A DNA stretch of 64,000 nt, from assembly GCA_030248065.1 (NCBI GenBank), contig JASAMV010005349.1, positions 1 to 64,000 of the forward strand, read 5' to 3'. This DNA comes from Rhynchonema sp. JSB1_4 (taxonomy: Eukaryota > Nematoda > Chromadorea > Monhysterida > Xyalidae). Shown here in pieces: positions 43,201 to 52,043 of the stretch (its first letter is position 1; every line of letters starts with the position of its first letter). The position numbers were made by a program, and so were the translations under genes. The notes under the pieces are model-generated. The model searched no databases, was not told the DNA's origin, and saw only the letters and a list, made by a program, of their open reading frames with translations.

Positions 43201-46200
43201 AATTTCGAGAATCGTACTTTCCCTTGAAAAATCAGGGGTTAAACTTCCAAAAAAATCGATTTTTACGACACCCGGGGCCGGCGTAAGAAAAGTAATTGTT
43301 AATGGCTGCTTAAAAGGAGTGTGGTGTATGTGAGCCCAGTTTTGGAAAGCTGAAAAAAAGCTCTTTCAGATAGGCTATAACGCTTTCCCGATTTTCAATC
43401 GAAATGTGGTACTGTTCGTGGTTTTATCTTGTTCATATCGTATAAAAGTGCAAAAAAGTGCTAATTGTCCAACTCGCCAGACTACCAATTTTTTTTGAAA
43501 TTTGTGTTTAGTTCGAAATCTAGAGTGTCCAAACCGCCTGGAAAAATAAACCCCAGACATGTCCACCCTCCCTATCGTGCGCTAGCCAGGCCCAAACATG
43601 AAGGTGGGTGATTTGCATGCATGCGCATACAGTCAGCCAGCTGGCAGGGATGTTTCAGCTGGGCTATATAAGCAAGCCAGCTGGCTGGCTGTTTTCACGC
43701 GCGTAAGCAATTTATCGTTAACGTTAGCAACCATTCATTTGTGACGTTTCAAGGTTTTCATGCGAATAAACTTGTATAAAGGTTTTCTTGCGAATAAACT
43801 TATTGTCGTTCAGGTGATTTGAAACGTATGCTCATACACGCATTACAATGGCGCATGCAAAAACATTCATTGTTGTTATTGCTTTGTTGGTGTGTTATCA
43901 TTGGGGCATTAAAGGTGGACAATATAATATTTCTGGATTGTTTTAATTGCGCTGTTGTTGACAATGGGCAAAGTGGAACGGCGGATCCAGCAATGGTCCA
44001 TTTGGCCCCTGAAGGGGGGCCACCGTTTCGGAAGGAAGAAGGAAAAGGGACCCCTAAATCGCAGGATTTTCACTCTGATACACTTCTAGAGTCCAAAGAA
44101 TCGCGCGCTTCGCGAGTCAGATACATCCATTTTCAATAAAATTAGGCTTTCGTGCGCGTAAAAGTGCCAAAAGTTCGCGCGCTTCACGCGCATTGTCACA
44201 TTTTGTAGCATATTTGTTGTGGAGCACAAATCAGTAAGTCTGCACATGACTCTTGTCTTACGTATGCTTAGCTACGTACATATGTAAGTATGTATGAATG
44301 TGTGGTTTCAATCTGCAGATTTTTTAAAACAAGTTGGCAAACCGAGGCCAAGGAGTCATTGCCACGACCAAGTCGGTTCAAGCGCAATATGTGACGACAG
44401 ATCTGCTGCATTCGTTTGTATCAAAACCGCCGTCTGGGTTCTCATATCAGTTGTTTTCATTTCCCTGTGCTGGCCACCCTAGGGCAACACCAATGTGATC
44501 AGCTCAATAAGAGGTTACTGTATAGTCCGTCCATCAGCTCATGTCACTTTTTGTTACTGCTGGCTGGCTTGTTCCCTTCCTCCACGTTCTAATGAAAGAG
44601 AAATTGAGTGTGACCGATTTTACAAACAAACTAAAAAAATAACAAAATGTGTCGAAAAAGATTGAATTCGATCAAATTTAAAATTAAATTAAATTAAAAT
44701 GGATAAAACACGTCGATCTCATAAAAAATCACAATTTAGGACCAAAAAAATTTTTTTCGCAAACTCAATTTCTCTTTTATTAGATCGTGGAGGAAGGGAA
44801 CAAGTCGGCCAGCAGCATCACAAAGTGACATGAGCTGATGGACGGACTATACATGCGCCATTGTAATGCGTGTATGAACATTGGTCTCAAATCATCTGAA
44901 CGACAATAAGCTTATTCGCAAGAAATCTTTTATACAAGTTTATTCGCATGAAAACCTTGAAACGTCACAAATGAAACGTCACAAACGTCACAACCAACTT
45001 GAATGGTTGCTAACGTTAACGATAAATTGCTTACACGCGTGAAAACGCTTATATAGCCCAGCTGAAACATCCCTGCCAGCTGGCTGACTATATGCGCATG
45101 CATGCAAATCACCCACCTTCATGTTTGGGCCTGGCTAGCGCACGGTAGGGAGCGTGGACATGTCTGGGGTTTATTTTCCAGGCGGTTTGGACACTCTAGA
45201 TTTCGAACCAAACACAAATTTCAGAAAAATTGGTAGTCTGGCGAGTTGGACAATTAGCACTTTTTTGCACTTTTATACGACATGAACAAGATAAAACCAC
45301 GAATAGTACCACATTTCAATTGAAAATCGGGAAAGCGTTATAGCCTATATGAAAGAGCGTTTTTTCAGCTTTCCAAAACTGGGCTCAGATATACCAAACT
45401 CCTTTTAAGCAACCATTAACAATTACTTTTCTTACGCGGGCCCCGGGTGTCGTAAAAATCGATTTTTTGTGAAGTAAAAACCCCTGATTTTTCAAGGGAA
45501 AGTTTGATTTTTGAAATTTCGGGCTGCACACGATTACACCCGCCCAAGATACACACTTTACCATTAAAATCTCGAAATTGTTATTTTCGAGCACAGGAAC
45601 CAGGTGTCGGGCTGTCATGTGGCAATATGTATAATTATTCAACTCCCATCCAGTCTCTGCGTCAAATGCTGCCGAGCAACGTCATCTACGTCACAGCCAT
45701 CGACTACTGGAACACAATCTGTCAGCTGTTCGCCATATCGGCTCTGTGCGAGTATGCAGTCGTCAAGAATCTGGCAAAAAACGGCGGTCAAAAGACGCTC
45801 GTATTGGACCCCGATGGTCGCACAGTGGCCTATACAAACACCAATTCATTTCATCAGGACACCCTTCATCCGTGTCTGAATTGCGCCAACAGCTGGGATC
45901 GTACGGCCAGATTTGTGTACCCAAGTCTGTTTCTTGTGTTTGAGATTGTTCACGTCATCTTTGTGTACACGGACTGGATTGAAAGTGAAGCCGATCAGGT
46001 ATCCGATGAACAGTACTTGAGTAAACTGGGTTACGGTGGTTATTTCTTTCCGACGGGCACCGTGCAAGATTTGAAAAATCATAAGGATTCCAATATGAGA
46101 TGATATTGATGTTTCTTTGAAGTGGTTTATTAGTTTATTAACCCATATCCAAATCTTGTCTGATAACAACGCCGTGCCATCAAAGCAAGTGATATTTTTG

Positions 46201-49200
46201 TTCCGATTTGGCATTGCGCCAAGGCCAAGGTAAAGGCAAACTACGCCAACACGAGCCCATTCTTACGTATATGAAAGAAAACTCTTTGTATTTTAAGTAA
46301 CATTTCCCAAATCAGCAGCCACGCAGAATGTTTCACTATTTTGCCAGCTCGAAATCGGGCCGTGTTGGCGTAGCAAAATGGGCGAGCCGAGGCCGGTGCG
46401 GATCATTACGTTTACAAAGCCTGTTACATACAAGTTTGAACTATTTGATTTTAATAAACCCTCAATTCAATGGACTGTTATTTAATCCACAATGCTCAAT
46501 AACTCCGACACATAACTCAGCAAGAATTCGTGCTCAGCTCACATCCCGATCCATTCACACATGTGACACTTCAATTCACCTCACCATCACACCCTTCTAA
46601 AGAAAAACTCCTGAAACACAAATCAAATCACAAAAGCTCAGACCGACCTTATCATCAATGGTGTCAAATTTGGTCAAAAGAATACCATCAATAATGTGCG
46701 CCTGGCTGCCCGGCGTTGCGTGATCGGCCAACGCCTAAAGAGGAAGAACTGCATTGAATTCAGAAAAAACACAAAAACATTAGGCAATCAGAAACAACCG
46801 AAAATTCAATGAATGAAAATGCACCTGATTAAATTTGACCAATTGATCGACGGCCTCATTGCCGACCAATGCCTCGCCAACAAACAATACCAGATCGGGT
46901 TGGTTGACTTTGATCAACTGAAACGATATTCTGCACTTGAGTGAACAGTTCAAACATTGACTACTGTCGGTATTGATGGTCACAACAAGACTCAAACTCA
47001 AAGGGAAGTGCAAGACAAAATGTTCTACCGATTAACTGAAAAATAATAGCGACTTCACAGCGTGTAATTAGCCACAGGCAAACTCGTGAATGATGAAAGT
47101 TGAAGAAAAATAGAGGCAACGCCAATCAACCTTTGACAACGCGCGCATCAATGGTTCATTGTCCTGCATTCGACCGGCCGTGTCAACCAGCACAACGTCC
47201 ATTTTGCGTTCCGTTGCTGCAAACGAATAATCACGAAATAATTGTCAAAGGAGCTCAGTGCCTTTTGAAGCAGTCGTGAAACAACATCGTCACAAACTAT
47301 CATCAATATCAGACAAGACAAACGCACCAAAACTGATGGCATGCATAGCGATGCCAGCCGGATCCTTGTTGTATCCCTGTTCGTACAATTGCACCGAGTC
47401 CGGATGCAGTGCATTCAGATGACGTGTGTGCGTGCGCAGTTGCTCCACCGCGCCTGCGCAACAATTTCAATATTTGTTATCATAACCAGTGTTCGAACGG
47501 GATTCATTTTTAATCCCGGGATCGGGATTGGGATCAAGAAAGTGTCGGGATCGGGATCGGGATCCCGGTTTTGAAAACCCGGGATCGGGATTGACCAGAT
47601 AGTTCAAAAGCAATAGTTTTTATGCATAAGATGCAAGTTAATGTCACAGGCAACCATGAAACATGTTTATCACACATGGATAAACACCCGGAACAGTGAT
47701 CAAAGCCGATTGAAAATCGAGAATAGCTGAAAACGGATAAGTTCAAAGATCATAATTGTAGTCGATCAGTGGCAAAGCCTTTGACAGAAAGACAAGCATT
47801 TCACCATTTTATGGTTTCAAACAGTATCTTTTGTCATCAAACAAATCAGTTGCACTGGAAAAGAGCTGTTCAGAAGGCACGCTCGTAGGCGAAGCGGTTA
47901 GGTTTTTGGAAGCTAGATGTGCCAGTCGCGGAAACTTTGTCTCATTTGTTGCCCACCATGACAACATTTCCTCGAAACTGAGTCCCTTCGTTTGAAGCAA
48001 CTTTGTGTAAGCGTTCAGTTCTAGCTCGATTTGTTCGCGATTGGTGGTGCTTGCGGTTTCATCAGCCGTCGAGCAGCTCTTTGGGGGCGCGGCCATGCAA
48101 ACACGGTTGTGGGCCGCAGGTCAGCAATAATTCTATATGTCCAATGACCGCCGCGCGTTTGCATGGCCGCACTTGCGGATTGCGGATCACTCGAAATATT
48201 TATTTAGCCAACACACAGAAATGAACCAATCAGCGCTGTGCTACGGGCACGTCTGCGACGTTGGCTCAACGCTGATGGGTTAATTTTTGTGTGTTGCAGC
48301 CAAATAAATGTTTCAAGTGACCCGCAAACCGCGACCCGCAAGTGCGGCCATGCAAACACGGGGCGGTTATTGGACATAGAATATTTTTCTGACCCGCGAC
48401 CCGCGCCCGCGTTTGCGTGGCCGTGCTCTTACAACAGCTTGGCGAATTATGATTGCATAATTTTTTACTTTTTGTTCTCAAAAGTTAATCCCGATCCCGG
48501 TACTTTTTTGGGCGGGATCGGGATTGACTTTTTCAAAATGACGGGATCGGGATCAGAAAAAGGGGCCGGGATCCCGGGATCGGGATCCCGTTCGAACACT
48601 GATCATAACATCTTTCTCATTTTTCTGAAAGAAATCATGCAACACTTCTTTTGACCAACCAGCTCGGAACGTATCCCCGGCAGCAATCAGCACACGATGT
48701 CCATTCTCATTCAGCCAGAAAGTGATCTGAAACGACCAAAATTCATAATGTTTCGCGCATAACAAATACTGTATATGCAAACTACTGCTGGTCGAAATTC
48801 CAAGAGATGTTGGATCCCGGTAGGAAAGAACAAAACAAATAATATTTCACCACCAAACAAATAATATTTCACCAATGTCCTGCAATATGAAATCTGGAGA
48901 CTGAGCAAACGCTAAATCACAGTCAGTCACGAAAAGTACCTTAGCAAGATTGGTGGACTTTCCCACTCCATTCACACCACAGAACACAATCACATACGGA
49001 CGATGCTCGTGTTTGGCTTGCAGCACATCACGCAGAATGTCGACGCGACGTTTGGGCGATAGAATTTGAGTCAGGGACTCACGCACCTTGATGGATCAGG
49101 GAATGGGGTTGTGATATTGTCACAAATATTGAGAACAACATGTCCAAAATAATACCGATTCCCTGACGGCCGTGTTGATGCGATCGAATGCGCCCAGCAC

Positions 49201-52043
49201 TTTGCCCTCCAATTTGCCCGCTACCGAATCGCACAGTTTGACTGCTATTTCGGCCGCCACGTTTTTGCCTGACAAATATTGGGACAATTCATCAGAGATC
49301 ACGATAATGTTGCTGGTTTTTATTTTCGAAACACTGGTGTCAATGCAACACTGAGGCTGCAATTCCCGTTTCAGAAATGAATACTGAGAAACATTTTGCA
49401 CTTCGTGCTTGCAGCAGGTTAGCTGGTTTACTGATCTCTGCCCATATCAAAACATCGAAGCCTCACACAAAACAAATATCACCAAAAATGCAAAAAATCA
49501 TGACAAACCAATCAAATGATCCTTTAGTTTGTCCAACGCTGGTTCCACATCCTCACGTGTCAACGTTTTATTGCCAACCAGATTGCGAAACGCTGAGAAC
49601 CACCCACCGGACGCCGTCTTTGATGCCGGAGCACTGAGAATTTGGTACCACAGTATTACACATGTACACGTTGTTCATTTATGTGGTGGCATAATAGGAA
49701 ACCGCCGATTTTTGTGCTCATTATCTGCAAAGAATGCAGAGTGGAACTTAAGCAGTTAACAACAGCTTGCCAACCAAAACATTGTTACAAACTAAAACAA
49801 TATTTATTTTTTGTGTAGAAGGTCAGTATAAAAAGGGCACACTGCGCGTATTCGCTATTTTCAGTAACGTTTCATGGCGGAAGAACACAAATTCTCACTT
49901 TTCGTCCATCTGCTCCTCATCCGACAGCTCACTTTCGCTTGATTCATCGTCCTGATCCAATCCAGCCAGATCGCCCTTCATCGTGCCCACGAATTCACGC
50001 TGAAAATTAAAATCAAGTTACATTTTTTCATAATTACCGTATTTTTATAACTTTTATCACCATAAAACCAATCGTCAAACCTGTTGGGTCAGATATTCCT
50101 GTTCGACACCATCGCCATTATTCTGGTCCCCGGCTGCTTGATCGCTTTTCGGTTTGTCGTCACTGAAACTGCGAAAACGATCAGCAAGTTCGCACACCAA
50201 CTTTTGTTGAACAGAATTTCCCACCAACCTAAAATCAAACTTATCGGCATCGGCTATACACCCTCCCCCACCCATACGTGCATCCCAGACGCGTGCCGCC
50301 TTGCCCTTCTTCTTCTCAGCTCCATTCGTTGGTTCCCTAATAATTTAGCATCATCTCAAAAAGTACTGATCGCAAATATTACGATTTTAAACAAGCCAAC
50401 TTCGATTTCGGCGCTGCCTTCGCCGGCTTTGGCCCGCCGCCCATTCGTTTGCGCAGGAATTCTTCACGATTTTTCAGGATTTGATCGTCCACCTCCGGTT
50501 CCGGTGTGGCTGGTTTGACACCTGCAAAAAATGAAACGTTGCTTTTGTTTCAGGAAACAAAGAGGATATTTCAGAAAAATTTGATCATGGTTCAGTCATA
50601 TTACGTAAAGATTTGCATCATCTTCGGAAAGCAAATAGCATATTGTTTAACTGGTGTGTCGCAGAATCACAAACTCATCGTGTGCTTTGTGAGCACGTGC
50701 ACGGTGCAGCGCACGTACAGTACGTGCAACAAAAGACAACTTTCCTTTCAGTACCCAAAATACTGCCAACCGTTCTTCACGCCATTTTTCACATCATTCT
50801 CCTTGCCATGATTTTCCGGTATCACTTGTGCTTTCACGTTCTGTTTCTCTTCCTTGATGTTGTTGTCCTTCTTTTTCTTCGTGACTGGTTGTTCCTTGTG
50901 CATCACCACGCCCTGCTTCACTTCGATCATCGATGCAACGCTCTTCTGCGACTTTTCGGATTCCTAACAATTACAAATATTTCATTCTTTCTTGCTTGCA
51001 TTCATGTAATATATTTTTTTGCTCATGCCCTGCTCGAACAAACGGCACTGCGATCACAGGAATTGGATATAAATGTGTACACTCACACCATAAGTGCGCA
51101 TCGATTTTACCGGCTCCTTCTTCACCGTGGTTTGCGCCAATTTCAACAATTTGTTGTAGTGCGACAGAAATCCTGCAATATTATTCATAAACTGCAAAAC
51201 ATTAAAGAAAAAACAATGAAAGACGAAAAAATTCCAACAGACCATCAAAATGATGGGTGCCGCAAAGCCGAAAAATTATGTTCGGATCGGCCAGATCGTT
51301 TTTGTACAGATCGCGAAACTTGATGTGCACGTCGCTCAGTAGTTTGTCGACGTACGCCAATTGCACTATGCTTTGGTACACGACCTGACGGAATGGAACA
51401 CGACCTTAGTTGCAGGAATGCGCGGGATCGAGAATCTTCGGGTATTGTATAACAAAAATTCAACGCAACGGTATTGGGTGGCCAAAGCTAAATTGGGGAC
51501 CCAATGACCAAAAATATTCACCATATGAATGGTTGCATATGAAGTCACTATAAACTATAAAAGCAGTAGTTTACGATGGAATCATTTTTTGGCAAACAAA
51601 ATCAACTTACCACGAACACAAGCTCGAACTCATTGTCCAATTTGAACTTCATCGTCACACCACCGTGGTTGAAGACGGATGTGTTGGAACGCTCCTGCAA
51701 CGATCAATAATTTCTGGGGTTTTGAAGGCCATGACCATACCAAAGCTGACATTCCGGACATTTGAGAAAAGCAAAACCTAAAAATCGCGAGTTCAATTTC
51801 CAACCCTGAGCCGAAAAGGGCACAACAGGTAACATAAAACAAATAAGAGAACAGTAATCCACCAACGCGCGTCAGAGGCGCAGAACGATTCGTAGGACTA
51901 AACTGATACAACAACACATAACCAACCTGCAGCAACACATTGCGAACAAGCGCGTTCACCGAATCATCGAGCACTTGTTGTGTGTTCTGGAAACACCACA
52001 GCACCAAACCGCCCTTGCCGAAGATGGTGAATAGATCGATCAT
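25281..52043 (-). CDS. SRPRA: Signal recognition particle receptor subunit alpha (docking protein)
   Basis: GTPase on the ER surface that docks SRP-ribosome complexes. Eighteen exons, all in phase, 656 residues (human 638): 51927-52043, 51611-51694, 51243-51384, 51087-51172, 50771-50963, 50401-50521, 50262-50336, 50081-50162, 49899-49999, 49509-49633, 49156-49268, 48940-49086, 48660-48726, 47328-47453, 47131-47216, 46825-46917, 46648-46734, 25281-25406. It starts [19 protein letters not shown] (SRX domain), then a charged Lys-rich linker, RVWD, the N domain ([15 protein letters not shown]) and the G domain: [13 protein letters not shown] (about 450-462), DTAGR (538-542), TKFD (607-610) and GTGQ. 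Intron 17 is 21.2 kb and contains seven receptor genes on the other strand; intron 13 contains a hAT transposon. The exon 17-18 junction ([14 protein letters not shown]) matches the family exactly, so the distant last exon is real. Confidence 0.96.
25943..27680 (+). CDS. Cys-loop ligand-gated channel subunit LG1 (anion-type pore)
   Basis: Nine exons, all in phase, 393 residues: 25943-26027, 26094-26170, 26257-26399, 26464-26544, 26607-26689, 26774-26896, 26962-27170, 27234-27339, 27406-27680. Signal peptide ([16 protein letters not shown]), extracellular domain, then the Cys-loop [15 protein letters not shown] (13 residues between the cysteines). A second cysteine pair brackets loop C, as in glycine and glutamate-gated chloride channels. 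M1 ends [10 protein letters not shown] and M2 is [20 protein letters not shown] before M2 predicts anion selectivity. M3 is in exon 8 and M4 is [14 protein letters not shown]. The M3-M4 loop is short (about 35 residues). A tail of about 37 residues with FEYLQNVGF follows M4. Ligand unknown. First of seven tandem paralogs. Confidence 0.94.
27681..28175. promoter_or_regulatory. LG1-LG2 spacer with candidate TATA box for LG2
   Basis: No gene. TATAAAAAC at 28036-28044 lies about 130 bases before the LG2 start codon. Confidence 0.45.
28176..30432 (+). CDS. Cys-loop ligand-gated channel subunit LG2 (anion-type pore)
   Basis: Nine exons, all in phase, 386 residues: 28176-28215, 28340-28422, 28484-28629, 28682-28762, 28818-28900, 28956-29081, 29138-29358, 29994-30099, 30158-30432. 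Cys-loop [16 protein letters not shown]1 ends [11 protein letters not shown]2 [18 protein letters not shown]3 around [21 protein letters not shown]4 [15 protein letters not shown]; tail with FEYLQSM. Exon structure equals LG1. The start is odd: the only in-phase first exon found reads [14 protein letters not shown], with no signal peptide. Either the real first exon is elsewhere or secretion is impaired. Intron 7 (635 bases) contains a DNA transposon remnant (29384-29918). Confidence 0.92.
29384..29918. repeat. MITE in LG2 intron (TTAA or TA insertion)
   Basis: Inverted ends of about 50 bases: ACCGGACCACCCGCCG at left and CGGCGGGGCCGGT at right. They are flanked by TTAA on both sides (29380-29383 and 29919-29922), which suits piggyBac. 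The same bases can be read as TA flanks with ends AACCGG, which suits Tc1/mariner; the sequence does not decide. The minus-strand frames inside show no transposase. Confidence 0.8.
30433..30940. promoter_or_regulatory. LG2-LG3 spacer with candidate TATA box
   Basis: No gene. TATAAAAGG at 30748-30756 lies about 190 bases before the LG3 start codon. Confidence 0.45.
30941..32627 (+). CDS. Cys-loop ligand-gated channel subunit LG3
   Basis: Eight exons, all in phase, 399 residues: 30941-31004, 31071-31180, 31256-31398, 31456-31536, 31641-31723, 31788-31913, 31980-32291, 32347-32627. Signal peptide [19 protein letters not shown]. Cys-loop [15 protein letters not shown]. Loop C cysteines are in RRCSFED and ESQCLVVD. 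M1 ends [10 protein letters not shown]; the M2 entry is [17 protein letters not shown] (Ser instead of Pro before the Ala-Arg). M3 follows in the same exon, since the M2-M3 intron present in LG1, LG2 and LG4 is missing. M4 is [15 protein letters not shown] and the tail has [12 protein letters not shown]. The N-terminal exon is longer than in the paralogs (Asp/Glu-rich [12 protein letters not shown]). Confidence 0.94.
32628..33178. other. LG3-LG4 spacer
   Basis: No supported gene. An upstream ATG at 33001 opens a short hydrophobic frame that could be an alternative LG4 first exon, but I could not join it in phase. Confidence 0.4.
33179..34838 (+). pseudogene. Cys-loop ligand-gated channel subunit LG4 with in-frame stop
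   Basis: Exons: 33179-33367 (start uncertain), 33429-33568, 33629-33709, 33771-33853, 33939-34076, 34144-34352, 34409-34514, 34573-34838. All junction phases agree with the paralogs. Cys-loop [16 protein letters not shown]2 entry [18 protein letters not shown]3 and M4 present; tail with [13 protein letters not shown]. In the exon at 33939 the codon for the Trp conserved in the paralogs (KW or EW before the LHPN motif) is TGA at 33983-33985. A weak acceptor (AATGAG) just after it would give an in-phase exon lacking that strand, so a shortened product is possible. The first exon lacks a convincing signal peptide. It may be a recent pseudogene or a sequencing error at one base. Confidence 0.75.
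34839..35388. other. LG4-LG5 spacer
   Basis: No supported gene. It contains a CAGTGCAGTGCAGTGCAG triplet-like run near 35020 and a near-octamer CGAAACATTG at 35370 directly before the LG5 start. Confidence 0.45.
35389..37092 (+). CDS. Cys-loop ligand-gated channel subunit LG5 (AAR subfamily)
   Basis: Seven exons, all in phase, 398 residues: 35389-35488, 35550-35623, 35687-35907, 35990-36072, 36258-36371, 36430-36641, 36700-37092. Signal peptide [19 protein letters not shown]. Cys-loop [15 protein letters not shown]. Loop C pair in ECDFEPG and TPKCLVVD. M1 ends [10 protein letters not shown]. The M2 entry is [17 protein letters not shown], so the usual Pro is replaced by Ala. Compared with LG1-4 it lacks the intron after the NDKR motif and the M3-M4 intron. 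The M3-M4 loop contains a small Cys cluster ([15 protein letters not shown]). The tail has [18 protein letters not shown]. Intron 1 uses a GC donor (GCAAGT). Intron 4 contains a small palindromic element. Confidence 0.94.
36086..36216. repeat. Small palindromic element in LG5 intron 4
   Basis: About 130 bases with ends GGGCGGGCTTAGGCTGAATCC and the inverse of CTAAGTTCGCCC. The core pairs CCGGAAATCGGAA with TTCCGAGTTCCGG. Confidence 0.65.
37093..38726. other. LG5-LG6 spacer (1.6 kb)
   Basis: Several open frames of 60-110 codons occur on both strands, but none has a domain or a coherent splice chain. No gene called. Confidence 0.45.
38727..40370 (+). CDS. Cys-loop ligand-gated channel subunit LG6 (AAR subfamily)
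   Basis: Seven exons, all in phase, 404 residues: 38727-38826, 38906-38979, 39048-39268, 39333-39415, 39496-39606, 39670-39881, 39957-40370. Signal peptide [19 protein letters not shown]. Cys-loop [15 protein letters not shown]. Loop C pair in RNCDFVP and TPNCLVVD. M1 ends [11 protein letters not shown]2 [18 protein letters not shown]4 [16 protein letters not shown]; tail with [18 protein letters not shown]. Closest to LG5 in exon structure and sequence. The M3-M4 loop has three cysteines (KSACVIR, PICACPA). A hAT element begins 16 bases after the stop codon. Confidence 0.94.
40386..40816. mobile_element. Non-autonomous hAT element, 431 bases
   Basis: Ends TAGGGTTAGAGG / CTCTAACCCTA with a perfect 8-base target duplication CTCTCGAG (40378-40385 and 40817-40824). 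The subterminal regions are arrays of CCCGACACCCGACATC-type repeats. No transposase. It lies directly behind the LG6 stop codon. Confidence 0.93.
40825..41807. other. LG6-LG7 spacer
   Basis: Includes AATAAATGA near 40888, the likely LG6 poly(A) region. No supported gene. Confidence 0.45.
41808..46103 (+). CDS. Cys-loop ligand-gated channel subunit LG7 (AAR subfamily)
   Basis: Seven exons, all in phase, 423 residues: 41808-41895, 41959-42032, 42122-42342, 42404-42486, 42549-42692, 42751-42962, 45654-46103. Signal peptide [18 protein letters not shown]. Cys-loop [16 protein letters not shown]1 ends [11 protein letters not shown]2 [18 protein letters not shown]3 [21 protein letters not shown]4 [17 protein letters not shown]; tail with [19 protein letters not shown]. 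Exon 5 has an insertion ([13 protein letters not shown]) after the conserved Trp not seen in the paralogs. Intron 6, between M2 and M3, is 2.7 kb because of a giant inverted repeat with nested elements. Confidence 0.94.
43848..43946 (+). CDS. Short ORF with signal-peptide-like start inside the giant foldback
   Basis: The frame [20 protein letters not shown] continues for 12 more codons to TAA. It starts 180 bases downstream of TATATAAG (43665-43672). A possible donor (AAAG/GTGGAC, about 43914) would end it in phase 1, the same phase as exon 1 of the LG genes. It may be the captured first exon of a receptor or another secreted protein. No downstream exon was found. The inverse arm has the same ATG, but the frame is cut off by the MITE at 44523-44849. 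Confidence 0.3.
   Translation: MAHAKTFIVVIALLVCYHWGIKGGQYNISGLF
43977..44215. repeat. Truncated relative of hAT element 18463-18851
   Basis: Begins GGCGGATCCAGC and matches 18851-18600 read in reverse, including CCATTTGGCCCCTGAAGGGG and GCAGGATTTTCACTCT. The other terminus is missing. Confidence 0.75.
44523..44849. repeat. MITE family F, copy 1 (TA insertion)
   Basis: 327 bases. Ends TAGTCCGTCCATCAGCTCATG / CATGAGCTGATGGACGGACTA with TA flanks (44521-44522, 44850-44851). It abuts the right arm of the giant foldback. A second copy is at 57856-58107. Confidence 0.9.
46104..46647. other. 3' flank of LG7 and end of SRPRA intron 17
   Basis: Contains an inverted-repeat fragment at 46228-46385 (GGCAAACTACGCCAACACG / CGTGTTGGCGTAGC) related to the element at 18424-19490. 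No gene. Confidence 0.55.
47487..48601 (-). mobile_element. hAT transposon remnant with transposase C-terminus
   Basis: 1115 bases. Ends CAGTGTTCGAACGGGAT / ATCCCGTTCGAACACTG and a perfect 8-base target duplication ATCATAAC (47479-47486, 48602-48609). Subterminal regions are GGGATCGGGAT arrays. The minus-strand frame 47809-48096 encodes the hAT dimerisation domain ([31 protein letters not shown]). The rest of the transposase is gone. A further palindromic element with ends GGCGCGGCCATGCAAACACG is nested at about 48090-48425. It lies in SRPRA intron 13. Confidence 0.9.
48090..48425. repeat. Palindromic element nested in the hAT remnant
   Basis: Ends GGCGCGGCCATGCAAACACG and the inverse of CGTTTGCGTGGCCGTGCTC. 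Inner parts pair again around 48170 and 48350 (GTTTGCATGGCCGCACTTGCG and its inverse). It interrupts the transposase upstream of 48096. Confidence 0.7.

Larger units (their letters stand above)
43092..45617. repeat. Giant foldback element with ~765-bp arms in LG7 intron 6
   Basis: Arms 43092-43858 and 44852-45617 are near-identical inverse copies; ends TGACAGCC / GGCTGTCA. No target duplication is evident. Each arm contains, pointing inward, a TATATAAG box (43665 and 45049) and an ATG at its inner edge. The 1-kb loop holds a truncated relative of the hAT element at 18463 (43977-44215) and a TA MITE (44523-44849). Confidence 0.85.
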
